Shown here: positions 1 through 7,567 of the stretch, piece after piece
How positions within the stretch are numbered: position 1 is the stretch's first letter
Layout of the letters: every line of letters starts with the position of its first letter
Origin: CAVVYA01 sp964577835
Lineage (GTDB): Bacteria; Pseudomonadota; Alphaproteobacteria; SMXQ01
Reading direction: 5' to 3'
DNA length: 50,515 nucleotides
NCBI GenBank assembly: GCA_964577835.1
Contig: CAZOBN010000015.1
Span: 1 to 50,515 of the forward strand
Notes under the pieces: model-generated
What the model was told of the DNA's origin: nothing
Database searches by the model: none
Seen by the model: the letters and a program-made list of their open reading frames with translations, nothing else
Program-made: the position numbers and the translations under genes

Positions 1-131
1 AAGAGTCCAAGCGCAACGGCGCGCTGCTGCCGATCGCGGCGCTGGTCGACCAGTTCTACGCCCAGGTGCAGGAGCGCGGCGGCGGCCGCTGGGACACCTC
101 GAGCCTGGTTCATTTGCTGATGAACAAATAA
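1..131 (+). CDS. 3' end of a 3-hydroxyisobutyrate dehydrogenase-like NAD(P)-dependent oxidoreductase (partial)
   Basis: The frame opens at base 3 and gives 42 residues ending ...LVHLLMNK before TAA at 129-131; the start lies outside the window. The segment DQFYAQVQERGGG followed by WDTSSLV is typical of the extreme C-terminus of beta-hydroxyacid dehydrogenases (3-hydroxyisobutyrate, tartronate semialdehyde and related), where the last helix closes the all-alpha substrate domain. No catalytic motif is present in this fragment, so the exact substrate cannot be given. Family assignment rests on the C-terminal pattern only. Confidence 0.6.
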   Translation, partial: ESKRNGALLPIAALVDQFYAQVQERGGGRWDTSSLVHLLMNK

Positions 132-230
132 GTATGACGTGCCGATAGCGGATATTCTTCGCGCGCTTGTGAGCAGCCGCGATGAACGCGATAGCGGCAT
201 TTCATCGCTAGGGATCCGTCGTCGTCCCAA

Positions 231-554
231 TCCGTCATGGCACGGCTTGACCGGGCCATCTCATAGACGCACCGCCTTCCAGAACGGCGGACGCACCTGG
301 CCGCTCGCCACGCAGGGCTCGGATGAGCTGCTTGGTGCTTGCCGGTAACGGGTTCCCCACAACAGTTCGTCCCCCCGGACTTGATGGTGTGGACGGCCCC
401 GCCTCTACGGCATCGCAATGTGCCAAAGTGGTCACGGGTTCAACCATGACGAGAGGAGCCGTCCACACCATCAAGTCCGGGGGGACGAATTTTTTGAGGT
501 GATCGTCGTCCCACGTTTGAGAAAGATGGCCCGGTCAAGCCGTGCCATGACGGA
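231..554. repeat. Outer inverted repeat pair of CTTGA-centred palindromes
   Basis: Bases 231-261 and 524-554 are perfect 31-nt reverse complements. Each arm is itself an imperfect palindrome (ATGGCACGG, CTTGA spacer, CCGGGCCAT). The arms belong to the same palindrome type as 3733-3755, 3804-3826 and 35894-35912. They enclose a second inverted repeat (366-489). The gap from 132 to 577 has no credible gene: the frames across it, such as 235-474 on the minus strand, are by-products of the repeats. This looks like a REP/RPE-type intergenic repeat with a smaller element inserted, lying between two genes that converge. Confidence 0.7.
366..489. repeat. MITE-like element with 32-bp perfect terminal inverted repeats
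   Basis: Bases 366-397 and 458-489 are perfect 32-nt reverse complements (TTCGTCCCCCCGG... and ...CCGGGGGGACGAA) around a 60-bp core. The total of 124 bp is far too small for a transposase. Near-perfect long arms and small size suggest a miniature inverted-repeat element or the fused ends of an insertion sequence. I see no convincing target-site duplication. The folded RNA could also act as a bidirectional terminator between the converging neighbours. Confidence 0.55.
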
Positions 555-577
555 ATAAAAATCAGCGCCGCCGAGAG

Positions 578-1429
578 TCAGCCGCCGCGCTCTTCGGCCT
601 TCACGTCGTCCCATAGGGCGTCCATTTCCTCCAGCGTGGAGTCGCTGGGCGTCTTGCCGCCGCGCTCGCGCAGCAGGGCCTCGACGCGGCGGAAGCGGCG
701 CTCGAACTTGTCGTTGGCGTCGCGCAGGGTGGCTTCCGGATCGAGGTCGAGCTTGCGCGCCAGGTTGGCGCAGGCGAACAGCAGATCGCCGAGCTCGTCG
801 CTCAACCGTTCGGCTGGCGCGCTGGCGACGATCTCGGTGCGCAACTCATCGATCTCTTCCTCGATCTTGTCGAGCACCTGGGCCGCTTCGGGCCAGTCGA
901 AGCGGTGGCGCGCGGCACGCTTGGTGAGCTTCTCGGCGCGGGTCAGCGCGGGCAGGGCGCGTGCCACGCCGTCGAGGATGCTGGCGGGCTTTTCCACCGT
1001 GCCGGCCGCGGCGCGCTTGCGCGCCTTGGTGGCTTCCCAGGCGGCGGTCTGCGCCGCGGCGGTCTCGATGGTGGCGCCGCCGAACACGTGCGGATGGCGG
1101 CGCTCCATCTTGTCGGCGATCGCCGCCGCGATCTCGGCGAAATCGAAGTGGCCTTGCTCGCGCGCCATCTGGGCATAGAACACCACCTGGAACAGCAGGT
1201 CGCCGAGCTCTTCCTTGAGCGCCGGCTTGTCGCCCGAGGCGATGGCGTCTGCCACCTCGTAGGCCTCCTCGATGGTGTAGGGCGCGATGGTCGCGAAGCT
1301 CTGTTCGCGGTCCCACGGGCAGCCCTTGGCGGGGTCGCGCAGCCGCGCCATGACCCCGAGCAGCCGCTCGATCGCCGCGGCGGCGCCCGGCTGTGGATGG
1401 TCCTCGGTCTGGTGCGGCGTCGCAGCCAT
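578..1429 (-). CDS. mazG: Nucleoside triphosphate pyrophosphohydrolase MazG
   Basis: The 283-residue protein hydrolyses (d)NTPs to NMP and pyrophosphate, a house-cleaning activity. It has the two tandem MazG domains of the long form. The first carries the metal-binding helices with E54, E55 and E58 (YTIEEAYEVADAI) and E74/D77 (EELGDLLFQVVF). The second repeats the pattern (EEEIDELRTEI, then DELGDLLFACANLA). The conserved GCPWDREQS lies at about residues 37-45. I chose the ATG at 1429 rather than an upstream start in the same frame, because the family begins here and the extra 68 residues are arginine-rich out-of-frame sequence. The ATG overlaps the TGA of the upstream gene (TGATG), so translation is probably coupled. 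Confidence 0.93.
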   Translation of the reverse strand: MAATPHQTEDHPQPGAAAAIERLLGVMARLRDPAKGCPWDREQSFATIAPYTIEEAYEVADAIASGDKPALKEELGDLLFQVVFYAQMAREQGHFDFAEIAAAIADKMERRHPHVFGGATIETAAAQTAAWEATKARKRAAAGTVEKPASILDGVARALPALTRAEKLTKRAARHRFDWPEAAQVLDKIEEEIDELRTEIVASAPAERLSDELGDLLFACANLARKLDLDPEATLRDANDKFERRFRRVEALLRERGGKTPSDSTLEEMDALWDDVKAEERGG

Positions 1430-1848
1430 CAGCGGCTTGCCGGATAGGCCTGGCCGGTGCGCCGGTTGACGCAATAGGCCTGGTCGCCGGAGCCGACATG
1501 CTTGTCGCCGTATTGGCACAGGCTGAGGGCGCCGCCGAGGCCGAGACTGCCGCCGATGCCGGACAGGATGCCGCCGGTCGCATTCTCGCTCTTGGGAATG
1601 TCGGCCTTGTAGGCGGTGGCCGGGTCGTAGCATAGGCCCTTGGCTTGGTCGTGGTTGTGGCCGGGCCTGCAGAGCTGCTGCGCGACCGCCGGGGCGACGG
1701 CAAAGGGCGAGGCCAACGCGACGGCGATCAGCAGTGCCACGGGCGCGGCCGGCAACGCGAACCAGTGGCCGGCCGCGCGACCGGGGTCGCTTGTGGGGAT
1801 ATCCGGATGGTCGGCGATGTCACGGGATTTCAAATCGCGGGGTGGCAT
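1429..1848 (-). CDS. Small exported protein of unknown function
   Basis: This 139-residue protein has a hydrophobic segment at about residues 33-56 (PVALLIAVALASPF...AVA) followed by a QQLCRPGHNHD start of the mature part. That fits a signal peptide with a long N-region, or a membrane anchor. The mature part is short, with four cysteines, a glycine-rich stretch (GGILSGIGGSLGLGG) and a conserved-looking tail YGDKHVGSGDQAYC. I do not recognise the family. A ribosome site GGAGG lies about 7 nt before the ATG. The stop codon overlaps the mazG start, so the two are co-transcribed; a functional link with MazG is not implied. Confidence 0.7.
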   Translation of the reverse strand: MPPRDLKSRDIADHPDIPTSDPGRAAGHWFALPAAPVALLIAVALASPFAVAPAVAQQLCRPGHNHDQAKGLCYDPATAYKADIPKSENATGGILSGIGGSLGLGGALSLCQYGDKHVGSGDQAYCVNRRTGQAYPASR

Positions 1849-2058
1849 GGCTGAACCTCCGGGGAAAAAGCGCGAGGAAGAGGTGACGTGTAAGCCGGGA
1901 ATTCCTGGTGAGCAACCCTTGGGCCGTCCACCTCATAAGATGTCATAATGTATATTATGGAAAATGTTTATCTCTTTCTCAGCAATGGCACATAACCGGC
2001 TAAATTAACGATAAAATCCGAAATACCTCAGACATTACATAACACCTATCGGTACTTT

Positions 2059-2844
2059 CTAGACCTCCAGGATCATCCCATCGTAGCCGGGCTCGATACC
2101 GTGCGGCAGCTCCCGCCTCAGGCGCCCATAATCCAAATCGGGCGTCATGTGGGTCAGCACGGCACGCTTGGGCTTCACCCGCTCGATCCAGCTCAGCGTC
2201 CTGGCGAGATGCGCATGGGTCGGAAACGGCTTGTCGCTCAGACAGTCGACGATCCACAGGTCGATGCCCGCGAGCGCATCGAAGGCCGCGTCCGACAGTT
2301 CGACCACGTCGGTCGAATAAGCCGCCAGGCCGAACCGGAATCCGATCGTCGTCGTATAGCCGTGGCCCTGCTCGAACGGCAGAACCTCGATGCCGGCGGC
2401 CGTGAAGCGTTCGCCCGGCACGAACGGCCGCGCCTCGAGGCACGGCTTGTAAAACGCCGGCAGACCGTCCGGCATCGGCGGCGGATCGAAGACATAGGAA
2501 AACCGCTTGCGCAGCGCCGCCAGGGTGTCGGCCGCGCCGTAAGCCGGAATCACCGCGCCCTGGCGCCGGTTGAGGCCGCGCATGTCGTCGATGCCGTGGA
2601 CATGGTCGGCATGGAAATGGCTATAGAGCACCGCGCCGACGCGGCCGACCTTCGCGTCGATCAACTGCTCGCGCAGGTCCGGCGACGTATCGACCACGAT
2701 CGGCCCTTCGGCCTTGTCGTCATCGACCATGATCGACACCCGCCGGCGCCGGTTGCGTGGCTCGGCCGGATCGCAGGCGCCCCAATCCGGGCCGATGAGC
2801 GGCACGCCGCCGGCGGCGCCGCAGCCCAGAATGGTTATGCGCAT
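2059..2844 (-). CDS. MBL-fold metallohydrolase, PhnP-like
   Basis: The 261-residue protein has the metallo-beta-lactamase signature SHFHADH (H76, H78, D80, H81) after a PhnP-type N-terminus MRITILGCGAAGGVP, and a late TPDLDYG region. PhnP is a cyclic phosphodiesterase; the alphaproteobacterial relatives next to tatD are usually uncharacterised. The cysteine in GCGAAGG is common to the family. The start at 2844 overlaps the end of tatD by 10 nt, so the two genes are coupled. It is the last gene of the mltB-to-tatD line. Hydrolase activity is safe to infer; the substrate is not. Confidence 0.85.
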   Translation of the reverse strand: MRITILGCGAAGGVPLIGPDWGACDPAEPRNRRRRVSIMVDDDKAEGPIVVDTSPDLREQLIDAKVGRVGAVLYSHFHADHVHGIDDMRGLNRRQGAVIPAYGAADTLAALRKRFSYVFDPPPMPDGLPAFYKPCLEARPFVPGERFTAAGIEVLPFEQGHGYTTTIGFRFGLAAYSTDVVELSDAAFDALAGIDLWIVDCLSDKPFPTHAHLARTLSWIERVKPKRAVLTHMTPDLDYGRLRRELPHGIEPGYDGMILEV

Positions 2845-3668
2845 GCGCCCGGAGCCGTCGGCGCGCCGGCCATGCCTTCCGGCGGCCGCGCCTTGCCGAA
2901 CAGGCGGAAAAAATTCGCCGTCGAGGCCGCCGCGAGGTCCTGCGGCGCGATGCCGCGCAACACGGCGATGGCCGCCGCCGTCTGTGCCACGAAGGCAGGC
3001 TCGTTGCGTTTGCCGCGATGGGGCACCGGCGCCAGATACGGCGCGTCGGTTTCCACCAGGATGCGGTCGAGCGGCACCGCCTTGGCGGTCTCGCGCACAT
3101 CGGTGGCGTTCTTGAAGGTCACGATGCCGGAGAACGAGATGTAGAATCCGATATCGAGCGCGGCATCCGCCAGGGCGCGGCTCGAGCTGAAGCAATGCAG
3201 CAGGCCGCTGAACGCGCCCTTGGCATATTCCTCGCGCAGGATCGCCGCCATATCGGCATCGGCATCGCGGGCGTGCACGATGAGCGGCAGCCCGGTCTGG
3301 CGCGCCGACGCGATGTGCGCCCGAAAGCTGCGGATCTGGATGTCGCGCGGCGCGTGCTCGTGGTGATAGTCGAGGCCCGTCTCGCCGATGCCGATGACTT
3401 TGGGATGGCCGGTCAATTCGACCAGCCGGGCGGTATCCGCCTTGGCCCCGCCGCCATCCTCGTTCGCCGCCTCGTGCGGATGAATACCGACCGAGCAATA
3501 GATGTCCGCGTCGCTTTCGGCGATGCCGCGCACCGCGGCAAAGCTCGAGAGCTTGGTGGAGATGGTCAACATGGTGCCGACGCCCTGCATGCGGGCGCGT
3601 CGGATCACCTGATCGCGATCCTCGGCATAGTCGGGAAAGTCGAGATGACAGTGGCTATCGACGAGCAT
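2835..3668 (-). CDS. tatD: TatD-family metal-dependent hydrolase (putative 3'-5' DNase)
   Basis: The 277-residue TIM-barrel protein starts MLVDSHCHLDF, where H6 and H8 bind metal. GETGLDYH supplies the metal-bridging Glu, LIVHARDAD and LLHCFSS the further His ligands, and VETDAPYLAP the late Asp. This matches the TatD/YcfH family at normal length. I prefer the ATG at 3668 to a TTG at 3704, because the family starts here and the TTG has no ribosome site. In related genomes tatD directly follows metG; here they are separated by 8.5 kb. A decayed copy of the first 37 codons and the leader lies at 4894-5064. Confidence 0.92.
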   Translation of the reverse strand: MLVDSHCHLDFPDYAEDRDQVIRRARMQGVGTMLTISTKLSSFAAVRGIAESDADIYCSVGIHPHEAANEDGGGAKADTARLVELTGHPKVIGIGETGLDYHHEHAPRDIQIRSFRAHIASARQTGLPLIVHARDADADMAAILREEYAKGAFSGLLHCFSSSRALADAALDIGFYISFSGIVTFKNATDVRETAKAVPLDRILVETDAPYLAPVPHRGKRNEPAFVAQTAAAIAVLRGIAPQDLAAASTANFFRLFGKARPPEGMAGAPTAPGACA

Positions 3669-3732
3669 GACCTTGGATATACGTGCCTTCGCGCCGTGGG
3701 ACAAGCCAGGAGGGACGAATTAGTAGTTCGTC

Positions 3733-3826
3733 ACCCTCGGGCTCGACCCGAGGGTCCATTGGTCGATGGCACCGGCTCGAGCACTTGCCAATGTTCAATG
3801 TGGATGCTCGGATCAAGTCCGAGCAT
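3733..3826. repeat. Pair of intergenic palindromes (REP/RPE-like)
   Basis: Bases 3733-3755 form ACCCTCGGG-CTCGA-CCCGAGGGT and 3804-3826 form ATGCTCGGA-TCAAG-TCCGAGCAT, both perfect 9-bp stems with 5-nt loops. Both have the CTYGA-like core seen in the arms at 231-261 and 524-554. The 276-bp gap between tatD and the DHPDC-like gene (3669-3944) holds these and no gene. Such palindromes are common between genes in Hyphomicrobiales and relatives. They may act as RNA hairpins or terminators for the gene ending at 3945. Confidence 0.75.
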
Positions 3827-3944
3827 GACGGTTTGTTGTGGGGCTAGCATGGTGTGCAATGAGAAGAACGAGCCGGACAGACGGACTGCGCGCCGTCGCG
3901 GCGAAACGGTTGCCCCCCTCACCCGTCCACCCGGACCGCGGCCC

Positions 3945-4901
3945 TTACAGCTTCAGCGTCTGGGGCGCGAACAGATCTTCGATGCGCGGCTGCCGCTCGA
4001 GGATGCCCTGCTGGACCTGGTACTCCATCAAGGTTTCGACCGAGCGGCGGGCGCATCCCCGGTTCAGGCTGTATTGGAAATCCTCGCCCATGACGTCCCG
4101 TTCCCACGCGGCCTCCCTGCGCTGCTTGTCATCGCGATAGCGATCCGCCAGACCGTTCGCCTCCGTCATCGCGGTCAGCATGCTTTCCACCGCCCACGGA
4201 TGGGCTTCGGTGACGGTGGTGCTCAAGGCGAACAGATGGTTGGTGGTGTAGGCGCCGGTGCGGCGGAAGAATGTCCGCTCGGCTTGGCGATAGACATCGT
4301 CATCCATGAGATAGCGGATGTTCGGCGTGCTGTAGGGTTCCAGGGCCGCGTCGATCTCGCCGGTTTCCACCAGGGCCATGGCATGCTCGCGCGTGCGCGG
4401 CGGCGCTATGAAGGCGACGCGCACGTCGGCGGGCGGCGGGCGCAGACTTTCCTCGGCGATATCGGGCTCTGCCACGCGCCAGTCGATCTCGCTTGGCTTC
4501 ACGCCGAACTCGTTCTCGATAATCCCGCGAAGCCATACCGGCGTGGTCGCGTTGTAGCGATGCACGGTCACTGTCTTGCCGGCCAGCTCCGACGGGTGGC
4601 GCAGCGGCGAGTCCAACCGGCAATACATGCAGCGCAGACGAAAGCGGCGCGACAAGAAGACCGGCAGCGCGATCAGCGGCACGCCGCGCAGGTGCGCCAG
4701 AATGTAGGATGAGATCGACAGTTCGCCGCCATCGATCTTGCCGGCGATGATGTCGCGATGGCGCGCGCCGACATTGTCGTACCCCTCGCCGAACTCGGTG
4801 CGCAGCTTAAGATCGATCCCCGCCGGCCGCACCGTCCCGTCGAACAGAGCCTCCGTATAGGGCGAGCGGCTCAAGCCGACGGTCAGGGATAAATCACGCA
4901 T
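3945..4901 (-). CDS. Cytosolic-type periplasmic-binding-fold protein, 4,5-dihydroxyphthalate decarboxylase-like
   Basis: The 318-residue protein begins LSLTVGLSRSPYTEALFDGTVRPAGID and contains GGELSISSYILA and TVHRYNATTPVWLRGIIENEFGV. These features mark the family annotated as 4,5-dihydroxyphthalate decarboxylase or ABC substrate-binding-like (PBP2 fold). No signal peptide is present, so a cytoplasmic role is likely. Members of this family often sit with aromatic or phthalate catabolic genes, and the neighbouring bicupin and TctC genes fit that theme. The ATG overlaps the stop of the tatD relic frame (ATGCGTGA), and a weak GGAAG site lies inside that relic. Decarboxylase activity is inferred from family naming only. 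Confidence 0.75.
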   Translation of the reverse strand: MRDLSLTVGLSRSPYTEALFDGTVRPAGIDLKLRTEFGEGYDNVGARHRDIIAGKIDGGELSISSYILAHLRGVPLIALPVFLSRRFRLRCMYCRLDSPLRHPSELAGKTVTVHRYNATTPVWLRGIIENEFGVKPSEIDWRVAEPDIAEESLRPPPADVRVAFIAPPRTREHAMALVETGEIDAALEPYSTPNIRYLMDDDVYRQAERTFFRRTGAYTTNHLFALSTTVTEAHPWAVESMLTAMTEANGLADRYRDDKQRREAAWERDVMGEDFQYSLNRGCARRSVETLMEYQVQQGILERQPRIEDLFAPQTLKL

Positions 4902-5064
4902 CGCTTTGAGCTTCCTTCGAGCCTGGTCGAGAGATAGCCAGCATGGCGCCGACGCCCCGCATGCGGGCGCGCCGGATCACTTGATCGCGGTCCTCGGCAC
5001 AATCGGGGAAATCGGGATGGCAGTGGCTGTCGCCGAGCATGCCTCAGGATATACGTGCCTTCGG
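4894..5064 (-). pseudogene. Relic of the tatD 5' end and leader
   Basis: From ATG 5040 the minus strand reads MLGDSHCHPDFPDCAEDRDQ and on to GAMLAIS, a copy of the first 37 residues of TatD with six changes (V3G, L9P, Y14C, Q28R, T32A, T35A). The nucleotide match is ungapped at a constant offset of 1372 from the intact gene: about 112 of 132 positions agree by my count, and most differences are transitions. It includes the leader GGATATACGTGCCTTCG. The frame then runs 11 unrelated codons to a TGA at 4894-4896, overlapping the next gene's start. It encodes no complete domain. Confidence 0.85.
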
Positions 5065-5203
5065 CGGGTCCGACAATGGGCTTGGCGCGCTAGGGCTTGG
5101 TGGGCCTGAGACCGCAAACCAGCGCCCTGCCCGTCAACGCCGCAGACTGCCTGGCCGTTGGCGGATTGACTATGGGGCGCGAGCCGGTCTTTCCACGTCG
5201 CGC

Positions 5204-5635
5204 CTAGCATCGATCATTGATGCAGGTATCCGTGCCTGGCGATCCAGGACCCGCAAAGACCTGCAGGGCTGCGCGCTGCAGTTGGTATTCGCCGATCGGC
5301 TTCATCAGCCGCGGCACGGATTTGAAGGTCTCGTCGATGGTGTCGGGGTCGGAGGCACTGACGAACAGGAAAGGCACGTGATTGCGCGCCAGCACGCGTG
5401 CTACGGGATAGATCGCCGTGCCGCAAACATCGATATCCAGCACGGCGCCATCGGGAAGATCGGTTTCCAGAACGGCGAGCGCTTCGGACACGCTCGGCAG
5501 CGGACCGAGCACCTCGCAGCCGATCTCCTTCAGCCAATAGCCTTCGTCATCGGCCATGAAGCGATCATCCTCGACGATGAGGACGCGAAATCCGTGGAGA
5601 TCGCATCGTGCGCCACGCGCATTCAACGCAGACAT
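5204..5635 (-). CDS. Single-domain response regulator (REC)
   Basis: The 143-residue protein is essentially one receiver domain: RVLIVEDDRFMADD (acidic pair), the phosphoacceptor in GAVLDIDVCG (D67), the switch residue in FLFVSAS, and the conserved lysine in RLMKPI (K112). There is no output domain. Such stand-alone receivers pass phosphate in relays or bind partner proteins. I chose the ATG at 5635 over a GTG six bases upstream because GGAG lies 5 nt before the ATG. No histidine kinase is adjacent; the nearest in this window, at 32087-32782, is of the HWE/HisKA_2 type that often pairs with such receivers, but pairing is speculation. Confidence 0.88.
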   Translation of the reverse strand: MSALNARGARCDLHGFRVLIVEDDRFMADDEGYWLKEIGCEVLGPLPSVSEALAVLETDLPDGAVLDIDVCGTAIYPVARVLARNHVPFLFVSASDPDTIDETFKSVPRLMKPIGEYQLQRAALQVFAGPGSPGTDTCINDRC

Positions 5636-6102
5636 CGTCACGTCACTCCACGCTTGAACGCGGGCCTTCGGTCAAGGCTCGCTCGGTTGCTTCGCCGAAG
5701 CTTTTATCCTCCCACCGGTAAAGAAAGAGTTCCCTTCATGGGTATAAAACAAAGCACGGCAAGTCCTGTGGTAATCCCTGGGATACCGTATTTGATCCCT
5801 GTCAATTTTCGAAAATGGCCAGGGGAACGGCTGCCGGTCGCGGCCGAACACGCATTCGCGCCCGCCGACGGAAGAGGAGAAGCGACGTGAGATGCCCATA
5901 AAGCTGGCGAGTGCTCGATGAGACGCGCAGCCGTTCGCGGGATCGTGCGGCTTGCCGCGGAGTTCGATCCGAACGCCGATCATGAAAGCGGCGCCAAACG
6001 TACCATGCCCAAAACGAAAAAGGCGGCGCCGACGGCCCGGGTTACCACCCTTGCCGTCATCGCCGCCTCCCCTGTTTCGAAACGGACTCTATGGCGCGCG
6101 GC
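5636..6102. other. 467-bp gap with one possible mini-ORF
   Basis: No established gene is visible. On the minus strand a 26-codon frame at 5980-6060 has a strong GGGAGG site 5 nt before its ATG. It encodes a short hydrophobic peptide (MTARVVTRAVGAAFFVLGMV...) ending in TGA that overlaps an ATG (ATGA) of a longer, unconvincing frame down to 5672. It could be the stump of a membrane protein following the bicupin operon, or chance. Promoter signals for the receiver gene should lie near 5640-5750, but I see no clear consensus. Confidence 0.4.
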
Positions 6103-7335
6103 TTACGCCGCCTTGCCCTTGTCTTTCGCCTTGGGTTCGTAGAGTTCCGGCTCCATGCGCGACCTGGCGCCGTTCTTGGCCAGGGTCTCTTCGTATTCCG
6201 TGCGCAGATACGGATCTTCCTCGTCATAGGGGATGGCGGTGCCGCCGTCGCGGATGTCGATCGCGCCATAGTCGATCGCCTTCTCGCCCGGCACGCCGCG
6301 GTCGAGATTGCGGCCCGGCTGATAGGGACCGAACCACGCGGTCAGGCGCAGCGGCTCGGCCGAGACGCCGAAGTGCTGGTGGAACCAGTCGCCCGACATC
6401 GGTGCCGCGCTGACCATGCCGACCGGCTCGTAATCGACGCGCTTGACCGCATCGGCCTTGCCGTCCTTCCACGGATGCGGGCCGTTCTTGGCCGGCCAGG
6501 TGTAGGTGTAGCCCTTGCCCTTGAGGCAGATCAGGATCGCGGCCGGCGCATGGGCATGGGCCTTGGAATAGCGCCCGGTCTCATGCTGGGCGATCCACAG
6601 ATAGAACTGGTTGTTGGTCATGTGCGGCTCGATGCGGCGGTAGCCGGGCGAGCGGCGGTTGTCCAACGGCAGTTCGCAGTTGACCACGTCGGGCAGGATG
6701 TTGGTGGTCTTCGCGGCGAGGCCGCGCACGTCGTCGGGCGTGATCTCGTCCTTCGGCTTGTAGAAGTCGGCGGCGTGGCTGAAGCGGTCCTTGAATTCGA
6801 ACGGGCAGTTGAAGACGAATTCCGGGTTGTTGAACAGGTTCATCACGTTCGGCGCCGTGGTGCCGCACAGCATGAGGGCGGGCGACGAGGTGGCATTGAC
6901 GATCCGGTGCATGGCGTTGACCGGGATCGAGAACATGGAGCCCGCTTGCCACTCGAAGATGTGCTTCTTGTCCTCCTGGCCGTCGAGCCAGACCTCGGTG
7001 GTGCCGCGGCCCTCGATGACGAGGACGATCTTCTCGTAGAGATGCTTCTCGGCATGGAGCGCGCCGGCGCCCGGGACCTCGATCACATAGGCGCCCCACA
7101 GGCCCTCGGTGCCGTAGAGCTGGATGAAGGTGCCCTTGCCGCCCATCCGCTTCCACGGCTTGAGGGGCAGGTTCTGCACCTTGCTGATGCCGACATCGCG
7201 GAAGACCGGGATTTCCTGTTCTTCCATGAACCGGTCGTAGGGCATCGGCGGGCGCTTGAACGTGCCGAATCCGGCTTTCTTCTCGTTGCCGGATATCTCG
7301 TGCCAATGGTTTTCGTCGGATTTGTCATGCGGCAT
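6103..7335 (-). CDS. Bicupin dioxygenase-like protein (first tandem copy)
   Basis: The 410-residue protein has two cupin barrels. Cupin 1 (about 95-150) shows EKHLYEKIVLVIEGRGTTEVW and PVNAMHRIVNAT, giving His, Glu and His ligands. Cupin 2 (about 265-345) shows YSKAHAHAPAAILICLKGKG and DWFHQHFGVS, where HxH lacks the usual following Glu. The architecture recalls gentisate or homogentisate-type ring-cleaving dioxygenases, but the sequence belongs to a separate, poorly described bicupin group. The start at 7335 follows CAGGAG; the frame extends further upstream without a better site. It is a close paralogue of the next gene (7568-8812), from the MPHDKSD start to the EPELYEP-type end. Confidence 0.82.
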   Translation of the reverse strand: MPHDKSDENHWHEISGNEKKAGFGTFKRPPMPYDRFMEEQEIPVFRDVGISKVQNLPLKPWKRMGGKGTFIQLYGTEGLWGAYVIEVPGAGALHAEKHLYEKIVLVIEGRGTTEVWLDGQEDKKHIFEWQAGSMFSIPVNAMHRIVNATSSPALMLCGTTAPNVMNLFNNPEFVFNCPFEFKDRFSHAADFYKPKDEITPDDVRGLAAKTTNILPDVVNCELPLDNRRSPGYRRIEPHMTNNQFYLWIAQHETGRYSKAHAHAPAAILICLKGKGYTYTWPAKNGPHPWKDGKADAVKRVDYEPVGMVSAAPMSGDWFHQHFGVSAEPLRLTAWFGPYQPGRNLDRGVPGEKAIDYGAIDIRDGGTAIPYDEEDPYLRTEYEETLAKNGARSRMEPELYEPKAKDKGKAA

Positions 7336-7451
7336 CAGGCGAACTCCTGCTCTTCGAACGTGACGGTCTCGGGGATGGTGGCTGGCGGGATTATGGCAGA
7401 CCGCGCCAGCTTTGTGAATAAATTGGCCGTTCAGCGAGGCTGAGCCCACAG

Positions 7452-7541
7452 CACCCCCACCCAGCCTCCCCCATCGAGGGGGAGGAGAAGAAAAAGTGCT
7501 GTCCTCCTATTCCTCCCCCCTTGCGGGGGAGGAATAGGAGG
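7452..7541. repeat. C/G-rich hairpin repeat (dispersed family) between the bicupin genes
   Basis: Bases 7452-7486 match the reverse complement of 35750-35784 at 34 of 35 positions, so this is a dispersed repeat. Next to it, 7503-7519 and 7525-7541 form a perfect 17-bp stem (CCTCCTATTCCTCCCCC) with a 5-nt loop. The block sits in the 232-bp gap between the two bicupin genes. It could attenuate transcription between them or stabilise the upstream mRNA, as REP-type hairpins do. It lacks a clear U-tract, so it is not a classical rho-independent terminator. Confidence 0.75.
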
Positions 7542-7567
7542 GGGGCCTTGCGACGAATCGCGGTCGC

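Noticed and set aside
235..474. A 79-codon minus-strand frame across the inverted repeats
   Set aside because: It is made of the repeat arms themselves and lacks a ribosome site.
3018..4712. A 564-codon open frame on the plus strand
   Set aside because: It runs antisense through tatD and the DHPDC-like gene, is arginine-rich, and has no recognisable domain. The opposite-strand genes have clear family motifs.
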